64,000 nucleotides of DNA from RGIG1995 sp045587445 (GCA_045587445.1 JAZNCH010000036.1:1-64000); one strand, 5' to 3'; positions 43,490 through 53,485 are shown, counted from the first letter of the stretch. Made by a program: numbers and translations. Notes: generated by a model not told the origin, from the sequence alone.

Positions 43490-43663
43490 ATAATTTATCA
43501 TAGTGTACTATACCCTGACGAGAGTGTATTGAATGGTTGAGCTTTCGGTGTGGGGCGGCAAAACGAAACCGTATTTTCCGTTATTGGTTAGCAGCAACGA
43601 CGGAAGATTTTATATATAACAATACGGTCAATAAAAAATTTTATTTTATGGAGGGTATATTTT
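43490..43663 (+). promoter_or_regulatory. Long structured leader of the surface protein mRNA
   Basis: About 170 transcribed bases precede the start codon. They include a GC-richer part (43540-43570) and an inverted repeat TTCCGT...ACGGAA (about 43576-43605). GGAGGG at 43650-43655 is the ribosome site. I could not match it to a known riboswitch. Confidence 0.35.
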
Positions 43664-46600
43664 ATGAAAAAGTTTTCAAAACTTTTTTGGGTTGCTTTAG
43701 TTGTAGCAGCAGTACTTGCTTGTACAGCTATTGGCGTATTCGCTGCAGAGACTGTGTCTACTGCTGTTGTTTACGGTACATCGACTGAAGTGGCTGAAAA
43801 CGAAAACTTTAGTGTTGATTTCGATTTTAGAAACAACAACACTAAGGTTGAATGTGGTAAAATCACATTGACATGGAATTCGAACAAGATGACCGCAACA
43901 AACATCAGCAAAGCTGATGCGTTGAATGGAGCACAGTTCGGTTTCAAAATCGAAGAGGGTAAAGCTGTTATAGCTTGGGCAGGTTCTAATATTACTGCCG
44001 CAGAAGGCGAACTCTTTACCGTAGACTTTGCAAACAAGGGCATAGCTAACGATGGTTATGCAACAGTTGACATTACTGTTGACAACTTTGGTTACACAGA
44101 AGGCTTTGTTGCAAAGGAATTGAAGAAGGACGTTAAGGCTAATACCGTTTTTGCTACAGGCGAAGGATTTTCCGGTGATATGCCTTATAACGGAACTGAT
44201 CCTGTTGAGTTCTTGAACGGTGCACTTGAATATGCAGCTACAACAGGGCTGGACGTAAATGTTACTGTAAATTCTGAAATGGCATTTACGCAGGATGCTA
44301 CAATTGGTAATGCTGAAACATACACAGAAGAGGCAGGTACGGTTTATATTTCCGCAACTCTCGGACAAGACGGAGAGCCTGTTACCGGCATAAAGATTTA
44401 TGCTGACGTTATTGTTGATTTCTATGGTAAAGTAAACTTCAACAATATCTTAATTGGTAACACACAGTATAAATATGGTGAAACGCCTGCTACAACTCCC
44501 GAAGAGTTTAATAGCACAGAGAATAAGATTAAGATGCAGGATATTAATACCGGTGGTTGTCTCCAGTTTACAAAGGGTATGGGTACTTTTGGTCATGCAT
44601 ATAATGAAAGTACGGGCTATGGTTATATTGATATATATCCCGATACATACGCTCTTAAAGTAAGTGCTGACGGTCAAACATTAGAAACATATAGTGAGAC
44701 TTACGCTATTCATCTTGCAGGTCACGTTACAACTTATACAGGTTACTATTATACTGCAACAGGTAACTACTACGACAGTAACGTTACTGTAGAGACACCT
44801 GAGCTTATAATTCGTGGTAATTCAACAGTTACCAGAGTTTTCGGCGGTGTGTGTTATGCAAAAAACAACCCCTTGAGTGGACCTACAAACATAGACATTC
44901 TTGATGGCGCTAAAGTATCGGAGAATTTGAGAGGCGGAAGCTTTAATGCTCCTACGCATGTAAACGGTGTTGATATTGAAATTAATACAACGGGTAGTGT
45001 AAAAAATTTCGTTTTGGGACACGAACAAGAAAACGTTGAAACAAATTACAATAACGTTGAATATAAAGTAACTATAATTAAAGGAACTATTGGTGAAGCC
45101 ACCAGCGGTTTTTGTGGTTACAAAGCTAAGGCCGGTACCGCAAGAAATTGTAACTTTGTATATGACATTCAGGGCGGAACCATTCAATCTTTAGTATGTA
45201 CAGGAATGTATACCAATAACTCAATGAATTCTATGGCTATTGAGGGTGAAGTGGAGATAAATATATCCGGTGGTATATTTACAAATAATGTATATTTGGG
45301 AAGCTATCTTAACTACGACTATAAGACTGAACCTACAAATTCACATCAGGTTATAGATAAACTTGTAAGAGATATTGATATTACAGGTGGTCAGTTCAAT
45401 GCAAGATTGTACTTTGGTTCGTGTATCAATGCTCCCGACAATTCTAAACACGCGGGTGCTTCCGATATAACAATTACGAATGGTACTTTCTGTGCTGGTG
45501 TATATGGCGGTTCGCGCTTTATGGGTTCTGACGGAGAGCATACCGGTGAAACAACAATCACATTTCAGGGTAAAAACGGAAGTTTGATTGACTTGCGCGG
45601 TAGCCAGGTTGCGGGAGGTTCAACATTCGAATACGAGTATACCGGAGCTAACGGTACCACTAATTGCCAGCGTAACTACCACGTAGGTAACACAACTATT
45701 TATCTTAAAGATATTGTAAACGCAAATACATTTGGATGGACAGACAATATGAGCATCGTAGGCACATTCTTTGGAGGCTCCATTTTGGACGGTGTTACCG
45801 GAAGTGCAGACGACAGACATGAGCACAAAGGTCATTCAAAAATTATTGTTCAGAGATCTATAATCGGCGACAATGCAAAAAGATTCTACGCGGGTTCCAG
45901 ACTTGACGGTGACTACAACGTACATAGCGGAAATTCCACGTTTATTGTTGATGCAAATACAGGTTATGATGCAACAACAGGAGAAGAAACTCCCGGAGAA
46001 AATGGTTGGGCAAGAATCGTCGACTATATATTCGGCGGTTGTCTTGTGAACGGTTATCTTGAAGAAGCATATGCAAAATACACAGATATTACAAGTTCAA
46101 AGGTAGCTCAGCTTGGTAAGTCTGCAGTTCGACTCATTGGACCTGAAGACTATATTGCTACTGACTATAATCACGCGTTGAATCTTGTAGCTGGAGTTAC
46201 TTGTGGCGGTGCTAACCATTATGGTAGCTGGGTTCCAAGACTCCGTCATACCTACGACTCTGAAGTTTATATTGAAAATACAGTAAAGGGTTATGCAAGA
46301 TTAGTTGCCGGACCTTACCACAGTAATCGTCCCCCATCAGGCGAAGTTGACCGTGTTCCTACATCAAGAATGATTGTAAACGGAACTTACGACAGTGATT
46401 ATGATGTTTATGCCGGCGGTGAAGTGAATGTTAATAACAAAGAAGCGGCAACATACATTACTAATACTGCCCTTATATTGATGCCCAAATCTAATTTGGC
46501 AAGAACTCCTTATATTGGTCTGGCTAATATGGGAAATCCCGCTTCACTTACACAACAAGGTGATCAGTTGGTTGAAGTTCATTCCGGATCAGCCGAATTT

Positions 46601-48433
46601 GGTGATAGCGTATATTCCGGAGTGTCTGATTCCTCTACTCTTGTTGGAGAAAAATGTGTGAAGCTTGTTGGTGAATTTGAAGACCAACAGTATAATGATA
46701 ATAAATATTTTATTTACACAAACTACCAGGTAGATTATTATGATCTAACTCAAGCTACTGGATGTCCGGTCATAGAATATTATAAATCAGGTTCGAGTAA
46801 CGAGAGATATTATTCTACTATATTTGAGAGAATTATGGGAGGAACTTCTCCGGATAAGTATATTAAATTCGTAGAAGCAGGTGCTACAACCTCCAACTAT
46901 ACAGAAATTAAAGTAAGACCCGGTATGAAGTTTGCAGATCTTCTTGCTATAGAAGGTTTGATGTTCCATACTGATTACTCCCTTACCGGGTATTACCCAA
47001 AAGTTCTTGATTACGATTTATTTACAAAATTCGACTACGCTTCTGAATCTCCCAATGCTTTTGAATTTTATCTTGCAAAAGAAGATGGTACTGCCGGCGA
47101 GAAGATAGAAACAGTTCCCGCAGACCGCAATCAGAAGATCGTAGTTAAGTCAGGCGTAGTTGAGCAAGGCGTTGTTTACTCTAAGGCTTCGTTGCTCAGC
47201 TTTGAAGGCGTCGAAGTAAACGGTACAGTAACAAATGCAGCATCTGACGTAACAGTTCAGCTTATTAGGGACGGTGAAACAGAAGCAGCATTCGAAAAAA
47301 CAGTAACACCTGGAGATGACGGTACTGCAACATATGCAATCGACTTCGTAACCGCAGGCACATACACATTGAAAGTTACATCTGCAGGTCGCGTACCTTA
47401 TACAAAGGAAATTACTGTAGCAGCAGCGGCTGTAACAGAAAATGTTGAGCTTGTTAAACCCGTACTTGACGTCAAGTTTGGACACAACGTTTCATTTGGT
47501 AATAGCTTCTCTTTAGTCTACGCAGTTCCTGTTGAGATGCTTGAAGGCTATAGCAACATTCAGCTTGTTGTAGAAAAAGATATATATGATGAAAAGATCA
47601 GTAACAGTGTAATTGTAGGAACAGAAGTTACCACATTGTCTCCTACTTCCAACAACTATGATGCCGGTGGTAAAATCTGTTACAGATTCGAATATACTGG
47701 TCTATATGCGAGAATGCTAAGCGATGGTATTCGTGCAATATTAAAGGCAGAAAAAGACGGTATAGTATACGAAAGTGCAGTGGATGAATACAACCTTAAG
47801 ACGTATGCATATAACCAGTTAGATAAATCTAACTCGAATACGTTCAAGAGACTTCTGGTAGATGTATTGAATTACTGTTCAGCAGCGCAAATTAGAAGCG
47901 AGTATAGAATAGATGCACTTGTAAATGCAGACTTAACAGAAACGCATTTGTCTTATTCAACAGGTACGTATAACCCAGTAACAGCAGAGGCTGATAAAAA
48001 GAATACTCTTGAAGTAGGCAAAACTATAGAAACATTCGGAAAGAATATTACATTTGGTAACAGTATTGTGGCAATGTTTGCAATGGATCTTGGTGCTTAT
48101 GGCGATGATTTAAGCGGACTTGTGCTTAACATACAATACGTGGATAAGGATGATGTTCCTCAGAATGTCAATATAACAAGCGATAAGTTTGAATATAGAG
48201 AAGATTTAGAAATGCATTGTGCATACTTGGATACCTTGAAAGCGGCTGAACTTAGAAATGTAATGACTATAAAAGTTCTACATAATGGTGTTCAGGTAAG
48301 TGATGAGTTAACGTATAGTGTTGAAGCCTACGTTGCAAAAAAACTTTCATCAACTGACCAACAATTTGTTGACTTGCTAAAAGCTATGATGGCTTACAGT
48401 GATAGTGCGGTTGCATATTTCTCAGAAAAATAA
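43664..48433 (+). CDS. Very large secreted surface protein (cohesin-like plus beta-helix repeats)
   Basis: A 1589-residue exported protein. Signal peptide: KLFWVALVVAAVLACTAIGV, cleavage near FAA-ETV. Residues about 30-150 look like a cohesin-type beta-sandwich (NENFSVDFDFRNNNTKVECG, GKITLTWNSNKM, ITAAEGELFTVDF). Residues about 180-1090 are Gly/Thr/Asn-rich with repeated INITGG/ITNGTF-like segments (VEINISGGIFTNNVYLG, DIDITGGQFNARLYFGS, DITITNGTFCAGVYGGS), suggesting a beta-helix. About 1155-1240 resembles a carboxypeptidase-regulatory or PEGA-like sandwich. The last 330 residues hold two related domains (KFGHNVSFGNSFSLVY and TFGKNITFGNSIVAMF). No LPxTG motif or C-terminal helix is present, so attachment is unclear. 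Function: probably adhesion or glycan binding. Confidence 0.8.
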   Translation: MKKFSKLFWVALVVAAVLACTAIGVFAAETVSTAVVYGTSTEVAENENFSVDFDFRNNNTKVECGKITLTWNSNKMTATNISKADALNGAQFGFKIEEGKAVIAWAGSNITAAEGELFTVDFANKGIANDGYATVDITVDNFGYTEGFVAKELKKDVKANTVFATGEGFSGDMPYNGTDPVEFLNGALEYAATTGLDVNVTVNSEMAFTQDATIGNAETYTEEAGTVYISATLGQDGEPVTGIKIYADVIVDFYGKVNFNNILIGNTQYKYGETPATTPEEFNSTENKIKMQDINTGGCLQFTKGMGTFGHAYNESTGYGYIDIYPDTYALKVSADGQTLETYSETYAIHLAGHVTTYTGYYYTATGNYYDSNVTVETPELIIRGNSTVTRVFGGVCYAKNNPLSGPTNIDILDGAKVSENLRGGSFNAPTHVNGVDIEINTTGSVKNFVLGHEQENVETNYNNVEYKVTIIKGTIGEATSGFCGYKAKAGTARNCNFVYDIQGGTIQSLVCTGMYTNNSMNSMAIEGEVEINISGGIFTNNVYLGSYLNYDYKTEPTNSHQVIDKLVRDIDITGGQFNARLYFGSCINAPDNSKHAGASDITITNGTFCAGVYGGSRFMGSDGEHTGETTITFQGKNGSLIDLRGSQVAGGSTFEYEYTGANGTTNCQRNYHVGNTTIYLKDIVNANTFGWTDNMSIVGTFFGGSILDGVTGSADDRHEHKGHSKIIVQRSIIGDNAKRFYAGSRLDGDYNVHSGNSTFIVDANTGYDATTGEETPGENGWARIVDYIFGGCLVNGYLEEAYAKYTDITSSKVAQLGKSAVRLIGPEDYIATDYNHALNLVAGVTCGGANHYGSWVPRLRHTYDSEVYIENTVKGYARLVAGPYHSNRPPSGEVDRVPTSRMIVNGTYDSDYDVYAGGEVNVNNKEAATYITNTALILMPKSNLARTPYIGLANMGNPASLTQQGDQLVEVHSGSAEFGDSVYSGVSDSSTLVGEKCVKLVGEFEDQQYNDNKYFIYTNYQVDYYDLTQATGCPVIEYYKSGSSNERYYSTIFERIMGGTSPDKYIKFVEAGATTSNYTEIKVRPGMKFADLLAIEGLMFHTDYSLTGYYPKVLDYDLFTKFDYASESPNAFEFYLAKEDGTAGEKIETVPADRNQKIVVKSGVVEQGVVYSKASLLSFEGVEVNGTVTNAASDVTVQLIRDGETEAAFEKTVTPGDDGTATYAIDFVTAGTYTLKVTSAGRVPYTKEITVAAAAVTENVELVKPVLDVKFGHNVSFGNSFSLVYAVPVEMLEGYSNIQLVVEKDIYDEKISNSVIVGTEVTTLSPTSNNYDAGGKICYRFEYTGLYARMLSDGIRAILKAEKDGIVYESAVDEYNLKTYAYNQLDKSNSNTFKRLLVDVLNYCSAAQIRSEYRIDALVNADLTETHLSYSTGTYNPVTAEADKKNTLEVGKTIETFGKNITFGNSIVAMFAMDLGAYGDDLSGLVLNIQYVDKDDVPQNVNITSDKFEYREDLEMHCAYLDTLKAAELRNVMTIKVLHNGVQVSDELTYSVEAYVAKKLSSTDQQFVDLLKAMMAYSDSAVAYFSEK

Positions 48434-48497
48434 TTTAGATTAAATCATTTTATTATATTTCCAACAAGTGCTTAAATTAGACAGGAGGTGTAGCATT

Positions 48498-48599
48498 ATG
48501 AAGGAATTATTTGAAGAACCTATCGTTGAAGTAATTGAAATTAAGAATGATGTTATTTTGACAGGTAGTAATAAAGACGAGGGTGAATGGGACTGGTAA
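48498..48599 (+). CDS. 33-residue acidic peptide of unknown function
   Basis: ATG 48498 follows a near-perfect AGGAGGTG seven bases upstream and lies 64 bases after the large surface protein gene. The product begins MKELFEEPIVEVIEIKND, continues VILTGSN and ends KDEGEWDW. It is strongly acidic, with no Cys and no membrane segment. The quality of the ribosome site and the stop just before a strong terminator argue that it is made. It could be a secreted peptide precursor or a small partner of the surface protein; neither is shown. Confidence 0.7.
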   Translation: MKELFEEPIVEVIEIKNDVILTGSNKDEGEWDW

Positions 48600-48682
48600 A
48601 GTAGATTCAATTGATTTGCCAATACTCCCAAGATAGGTTAGTATTGATTATATAATAGTAATCTATCCCAAACACAAAAACT

Positions 48683-48759
48683 GCTCCCGAGAGAGAAATC
48701 TCTTGGGAGCTTTTTGTGTACAAAAGAGAGGATATGGGCGAAGCCCATATCCTCTCTTT
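48683..48759. terminator. Two strong hairpins between convergent genes
   Basis: GCTCCCGAGAGA/TCTCTTGGGAGC (48683-48694/48699-48710) with TTTTT on the plus side and AGTTTTTG on the minus side. Next to it AAAGAGAGGATATGGGC (48723-48739) pairs perfectly over 17 bases with 48743-48759 around a GAA loop. Together they end the surface protein unit and rnr. Confidence 0.9.
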
Positions 48760-48835
48760 GCTTGTATAAAAAATAACGAATTAGTAAAGTTTTTGAGGGT
48801 GTGGAAACTTTTTTCAAAAAGTTCCCACGAAACAA

Positions 48836-50983
48836 TTAAACAATTCTCATATCTGTCTTACGTGTTATAATGTCCACATCTTCGATAAGAACTTCGACTT
48901 CCATACCGAGACTGAATTTTTCAAAACCGTTTGAAAGAGTATAATTCCTTTCATCAAATTCATAGTAGCCGTCGAGTGAAGAAACAGGCACAAGTCCTTC
49001 GCAAGTATTCTCAAGCTCAACAAAAAAGCCGAATGACGTTACGCTTGTGATAACCCCCTTGAATGTTTCTCCGATATAGTTCATCATATAAACCGACTTG
49101 TAGAGGTCTTCAATATCTCTTTCTGCCATCTGTGCCTTAACTTCATTTTCGCTTGAATTAATAGCGGCTTGAGAAGCAAACGCAATATACTTACCGATAT
49201 TCTTATCGGTTATTTCATTTCTTAAAACCTTTTTTATGATTCTGTGCGTTGCAAGGTCGGGATAACGTCTTATTGGGGAAGTGAAGTGGCAGTATTTATC
49301 TATTGCCAAGCCAAAGTGAGCAGAACAGCTTGAAGAATATTTTGCTTTCATAAGCGAACGGAGCAATATATTTGAAAGGATAGAATCAAGATTCTTTTCT
49401 CTTGCATCTGACAAAACTTTACGGAGGGCTGTCGGGTGTATCTTTTTTGAATGAAGAGGAGTTGTGTTGATACCAAGATTGTGTGCGAAAATATCAAAGC
49501 TTCGCATCTTTTCGGGGTCAGGCTCTTCGTGTATACGGTATACGCACGGCATATCTCTCCACGACAGCCAATTCGCCACTCCCTCGTTTGCACAGAGCAT
49601 AAACTGTTCAATAAGCATTTCCGCAACACCGCGCTCTATCTTAATTATATCCGTAGGCTCGTTATACTCATTAACAATAATCTTTGCTTCGCTCGTTTCA
49701 ATATCAAGTGCACCACGCTTCGCTGATTTTTTGCTCAAGATTTCATAAAGCTCAAGCATTGTCGGCAAAGTATTGTTTAAAACAGAAGAATATTTTTCAA
49801 AATATGCGGACTTATTCTTGTTTTTGATAACATCATTTAACTCGGAATATACACCTCGTATTTTTGAGTTAATTACACTTTCTTTAATATCAACGTCAAG
49901 TATATCGCCATTTTTACTTAAAGAAACAAATGCTGAAAGAGTATATCTGTCCACTCCTGCATTAAGCGAACAAATGCCGTTTGACAATGCCTTAGGCAGC
50001 ATGGGAACTACCTTGTCTGCAAAGTAAACACTTGTTCCTCGTACCATAGCTTCTTCGTCAAGACAAGAATTTTCCGTTACGTAATTCGACACGTCGGCAA
50101 TATGAACGCCGAGAATAAAGCCCTCTTCTGTCTTTTCTACAGATATAGCATCGTCGAGGTCTTTTGCATCTATTCCGTCTATTGTAAATATTGTCTTATC
50201 TCTGAGGTCAAGTCTGTTTTCTGTAATAATTTCGGTTTCTGCTAATCTATCTGCCTCTTCAAGTACGTTTTTAGGGAAGAGTGTCTTTATATTGTGGCTA
50301 TGCAAAACAGCATTATAGTTAGCGTACAGTGAATCGCTTTCGCCGAATACGGTAATAATTTTACCCTTACCTGCATTTCTGCCTGTCGGATATTTTGTTA
50401 TCTCCACTTCAACCTTATCGCCCACGTCGGCGTCGGCAAGGTCAAATTTTTCAATAATAATATCTATATTCAGCTTCTTGTTGTCGGGAACTATATAGTA
50501 AATAGGTCTTGCCTTATTTCTGCCTCTTGCGATAAGAAGAGTGCCGGTAAAGGTTTTGAGACCGTGCGAAACTATTTTAATTACCTTACCTTCTTCGCTT
50601 TGACCGTGTGTTATTTTGTTTCTCGGTTTGGTAAGACTTACAAGTACGGTATCACCCTCTATAGCATCAAAGGTGCTGTCGCGGGATATAAAAATATCGC
50701 GTTCCTTGGTTAAAGCTCCATCGGGGGTAACAAAACCGAAGCCTCGTGCCGAAGCTCTGAAAATACCCTTTACAACACCCGAGAATTTTACCGCCATTAT
50801 CTTGCCTTTTTTGGTATAAACAATCTCGCCCTCTTTTTCGAGTGCACCGAGTGATTTGTAGAATACATCGTATTCGTTTGTATCGTCTCCGCAAATAATC
50901 GAATATAATTCATACGGTTTGTATGCCAAATCTTCTTCATTCAATAAATCTTTTATTTTTTCTTTTAATTCTGTTAATTCCAT
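48836..50983 (-). CDS. rnr: Ribonuclease R
   Basis: A 715-residue 3'-5' exoribonuclease of normal length. Order: N-terminal winged-helix/cold-shock part (VKGIFRASARGFGFVTPDG), RNB catalytic domain (IFTIDGIDAKDLDDAISVEK, with the conserved acidic cluster; HFTSPIRRYPDLATHRIIKK near its end), and a C-terminal S1 domain (IGETFKGVITSVTSFGFFVELENTCEGLV). It degrades structured RNA and works in tmRNA quality control. It lies downstream of secG, the usual order. Confidence 0.95.
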   Translation of the reverse strand: MELTELKEKIKDLLNEEDLAYKPYELYSIICGDDTNEYDVFYKSLGALEKEGEIVYTKKGKIMAVKFSGVVKGIFRASARGFGFVTPDGALTKERDIFISRDSTFDAIEGDTVLVSLTKPRNKITHGQSEEGKVIKIVSHGLKTFTGTLLIARGRNKARPIYYIVPDNKKLNIDIIIEKFDLADADVGDKVEVEITKYPTGRNAGKGKIITVFGESDSLYANYNAVLHSHNIKTLFPKNVLEEADRLAETEIITENRLDLRDKTIFTIDGIDAKDLDDAISVEKTEEGFILGVHIADVSNYVTENSCLDEEAMVRGTSVYFADKVVPMLPKALSNGICSLNAGVDRYTLSAFVSLSKNGDILDVDIKESVINSKIRGVYSELNDVIKNKNKSAYFEKYSSVLNNTLPTMLELYEILSKKSAKRGALDIETSEAKIIVNEYNEPTDIIKIERGVAEMLIEQFMLCANEGVANWLSWRDMPCVYRIHEEPDPEKMRSFDIFAHNLGINTTPLHSKKIHPTALRKVLSDAREKNLDSILSNILLRSLMKAKYSSSCSAHFGLAIDKYCHFTSPIRRYPDLATHRIIKKVLRNEITDKNIGKYIAFASQAAINSSENEVKAQMAERDIEDLYKSVYMMNYIGETFKGVITSVTSFGFFVELENTCEGLVPVSSLDGYYEFDERNYTLSNGFEKFSLGMEVEVLIEDVDIITRKTDMRIV

Positions 50984-51009
50984 AAATTATTACTCCGAAA
51001 AAATAGGAT

Positions 51010-51036
51010 ATGGTTGAGTCATTAACTCAGCCCCAT
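51010..51036. repeat. Copy 2 of the repeated GAGTCATTAACTC palindrome
   Basis: GGTTGAGT (51012-51019) pairs with ACTCAGCC (51025-51032) around CATTA. It lies between the secG terminator and the rnr start, so it is in the rnr leader rather than at a gene end. Confidence 0.6.
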
Positions 51037-51101
51037 CTATTATCCTAAAAAATATAAGACGTTTATAAGTTTAACGAGTGTCTATTATATTATCAAAAAA
51101 T

Positions 51102-51127
51102 AATCCGCCTTCAAGGGAAGGCGGATT
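51102..51127 (-). terminator. Terminator of secG
   Basis: AATCCGCCTT pairs with AAGGCGGATT; on the minus strand a T-rich run (TATTTTTTG) follows. Confidence 0.85.
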
Positions 51128-51145
51128 GAAATAGTCATTAAAAAC

Positions 51146-51535
51146 TTACTGAGCTGTTGTTGATGCTGTAGTTTCAGCAGTTGTTTCATCTTTTGTAACT
51201 TCTGCACTTTCTTCGGGATCGTTCTTTACAGTTTCTTCAACAGTTGTGTCGGGAGCGTCAATGTTTTCGTTGAAGTGGTCATCGGGGTCGATGTCCTTCT
51301 GGATAACGAACATAACAAGTACTATAACAACAAAAACTATACCAACGATTGTTGTAAGTTTAGCGAGAGTCTTCTCCCAAGTCTTGCCCTTTGTTTTGCC
51401 AAAGAAAGTATCAGAGCTGCCACCGCTAATAGCGCCCATACCCTTTGTTTTGCCTTCCTGCATAAGTACTGCAATTACGATAAATACGGCGGCTACTAAA
51501 AGTATAACCCCCAAAATAGTTTCCAATACAGTCAT
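51146..51535 (-). CDS. secG: Preprotein translocase subunit SecG
   Basis: A 129-residue protein. Two membrane helices (ILGVILLVAAVFIVIAVLMQ and IVGIVFVVIVLVMFVI) flank the conserved loop GKTKGMGAISGGSSDTFFGK. The C-terminal 40 residues are an acidic, Thr-rich extension longer than in most SecG proteins. It stabilises the SecYE channel. GGAGG precedes the start. rnr lies downstream. Confidence 0.93.
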   Translation of the reverse strand: MTVLETILGVILLVAAVFIVIAVLMQEGKTKGMGAISGGSSDTFFGKTKGKTWEKTLAKLTTIVGIVFVVIVLVMFVIQKDIDPDDHFNENIDAPDTTVEETVKNDPEESAEVTKDETTAETTASTTAQ

Positions 51536-51672
51536 TTATATATCCTCCGAATAGTAAAAACTTTTTTAAACATAATTTTAGACAGTAGGAATATAATACC
51601 ACAAATTTAAGCTAATTGCAATAGTATTTTTAACATTTTTTGCAAAAAAAGTGAAAAATTTGAGGATTACTC

Positions 51673-53346
51673 TTACACGTTCATAATCAAAGGCAGAATC
51701 ATAGGTTTTCTGTTGGTTTTGTCCACAAGATATCTGCTGACCTTATCTTTAACGCGGTTCTTCATATGTGTCCAATCGGTTATATCGTCCTCAAGGCAAT
51801 CCCAAAGCGCGTCTGTTGCAATCTCTTTAACGGTTTCAAGCAACTCCTCAGACTCTCTTACGTAAACAAAACCTCTTGATATTATATCGGGGCCCGAAAT
51901 GACCGTACGTTCTTCAATATCTACGGTGGCTACGACTACGATAAGTCCGTCGAGTGCCAAGTGCCGTCTGTCTCTAAGTACGATATTTCCTACGTCGCCG
52001 ACACCATAACCGTCAACAAGTATTTTTCCCGAAGGAACGGTGCCGTTAAAGCGTATTCCTTTTTTATCCACTTCAATAACCTTACCAATGTCGCTGACGA
52101 GTATGTTTTCGGGAGACATACCCATTTGCAATGCTAAATTTCTATGCTGCATAAGGTGTCTGCATTCGCCGTGAATCGGTACGAAGTATTTTGGTTTTGT
52201 GAGTGCGTGCATCAATTTTAATTCTTCCTGACAGCCGTGTCCCGAAACGTGAACCTCAATAAGGTTGTCCTGAAATACCGAAACACCCTTTTTCATAAGC
52301 TCGTTAATAATTTTGTTTACAAGTTTTTCATTACCCGGAATCGGGTGCGCACTGATAACAACGAGGTCGTTTGAGTCGAGTATAACTTTATCGTGGTCTG
52401 AAAAAGCCATTCTATAGAGCGCAGACATAGGTTCGCCCTGACTTCCCGTTGTAACGAGCGTTAATTGGTCGGGGCGGAAACGTTTTATTTCGCTTATATC
52501 AATGAGAGTTCCCTCGGGGATATTCATATATCCGAGTTCGTTTGCTGCACGAACAATATTTACCATGCTTCTGCCGAGGACAGCGACTTTACGACCGTAC
52601 TTTTCACTGGTATTGATTATCTGTTGAACGCGGTGAACGTTTGAGGAAAACGTTGCAATGACGATTCTTTTGTCGGTATGGTGCATAAAAATGTTTTCCA
52701 ATGATGCGCCTACCGTTTTTTCCGACATGGTGTATCCGGGTTCTTCGGCATTGGTTGATTCGCAGAGAAGCAGAGTAACACCCTTGTTTCCCAGCTCTCC
52801 CAATCTTGTTATATCCATTATATCGCTGTCAACAGGGGTAAGGTCAAGCTTAAAATCTCCCGAATGAATAACCATTCCCAAAGGTGTTTTTATAGCCAAA
52901 CAGCAAGCATCGGCAATAGAGTGGTTAACGTGGATAAATTCAACGCTGAATACCCCCGCTTTAACAATATCTCCCGGTTTTACGCATATAAGCTCGGGTT
53001 CAATGTCGAGAACGTGCTCTGTAAGCTTGTTTTCAATAATACCCAAAGTAAGCTTTGTTCCATATATGGGGGGATTAATGGTACGCAAAACGTAGGGGAT
53101 AGCTCCTATATGATCCTCATGACCGTGAGTAAGAAAAATTCCTTTGATTTTTGAAGCGTTTTTTTCAAGGTATGAAATGTCGGGAATAACCAAATCTACT
53201 CCGAGCATTTCGTTGTCGGGAAAACCGAGACCGCAGTCGACTATAATTATGTCGTCTTGATATTCGAGTACGGTAATATTTTTGCCAATTTCGTTCAGTC
53301 CGCCAAGGCTTATAACACGAAGCTTGGCGTTATTTTTTTTCTGCAT
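51673..53346 (-). CDS. rnj: Ribonuclease J
   Basis: A 557-residue metallo-beta-lactamase/beta-CASP ribonuclease. The start at 53346 is chosen from GAAAGGAA upstream and the canonical N-terminus LRVISLGGLNEIGKNITVLEY. The active site HGHEDHIGAIPYVL and the later VNHSIADACCLAI, HSGDFKLD and THGSQGEP-like (VTTGSQGEPMSALYR) and VHVSGHGCQEELKLM motifs are present. It has 5'-3' exo- and endonuclease activity in mRNA and rRNA maturation. Confidence 0.94.
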   Translation of the reverse strand: MQKKNNAKLRVISLGGLNEIGKNITVLEYQDDIIIVDCGLGFPDNEMLGVDLVIPDISYLEKNASKIKGIFLTHGHEDHIGAIPYVLRTINPPIYGTKLTLGIIENKLTEHVLDIEPELICVKPGDIVKAGVFSVEFIHVNHSIADACCLAIKTPLGMVIHSGDFKLDLTPVDSDIMDITRLGELGNKGVTLLLCESTNAEEPGYTMSEKTVGASLENIFMHHTDKRIVIATFSSNVHRVQQIINTSEKYGRKVAVLGRSMVNIVRAANELGYMNIPEGTLIDISEIKRFRPDQLTLVTTGSQGEPMSALYRMAFSDHDKVILDSNDLVVISAHPIPGNEKLVNKIINELMKKGVSVFQDNLIEVHVSGHGCQEELKLMHALTKPKYFVPIHGECRHLMQHRNLALQMGMSPENILVSDIGKVIEVDKKGIRFNGTVPSGKILVDGYGVGDVGNIVLRDRRHLALDGLIVVVATVDIEERTVISGPDIISRGFVYVRESEELLETVKEIATDALWDCLEDDITDWTHMKNRVKDKVSRYLVDKTNRKPMILPLIMNV

Positions 53347-53437
53347 AAAAATTCCTTTCAAAAATAGTATTTTAAAAAATCTAAACGAAAAGACAAAGCA
53401 TGTACAAAAAACCACGCTTTGTTTTTCTTAATATGTA

Positions 53438-53485
53438 CATAAGAAAACGTATTGCAACGGGCGATCTATGCAATGTTTTCTTATG
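53438..53485. repeat. Long imperfect inverted repeat in the rnj leader
   Basis: CATAAGAAAAC plus ATTGCA (53438-53456) pairs with TGCAAT plus GTTTTCTTATG (53469-53485), with a two-base bulge. It lies about 90-140 bases before the rnj start codon. Confidence 0.55.

Noticed and set aside
43540..43610. Possible c-di-GMP or other known riboswitch
   Set aside because: Known conserved loops were not recognised by eye; kept only as an unassigned leader.
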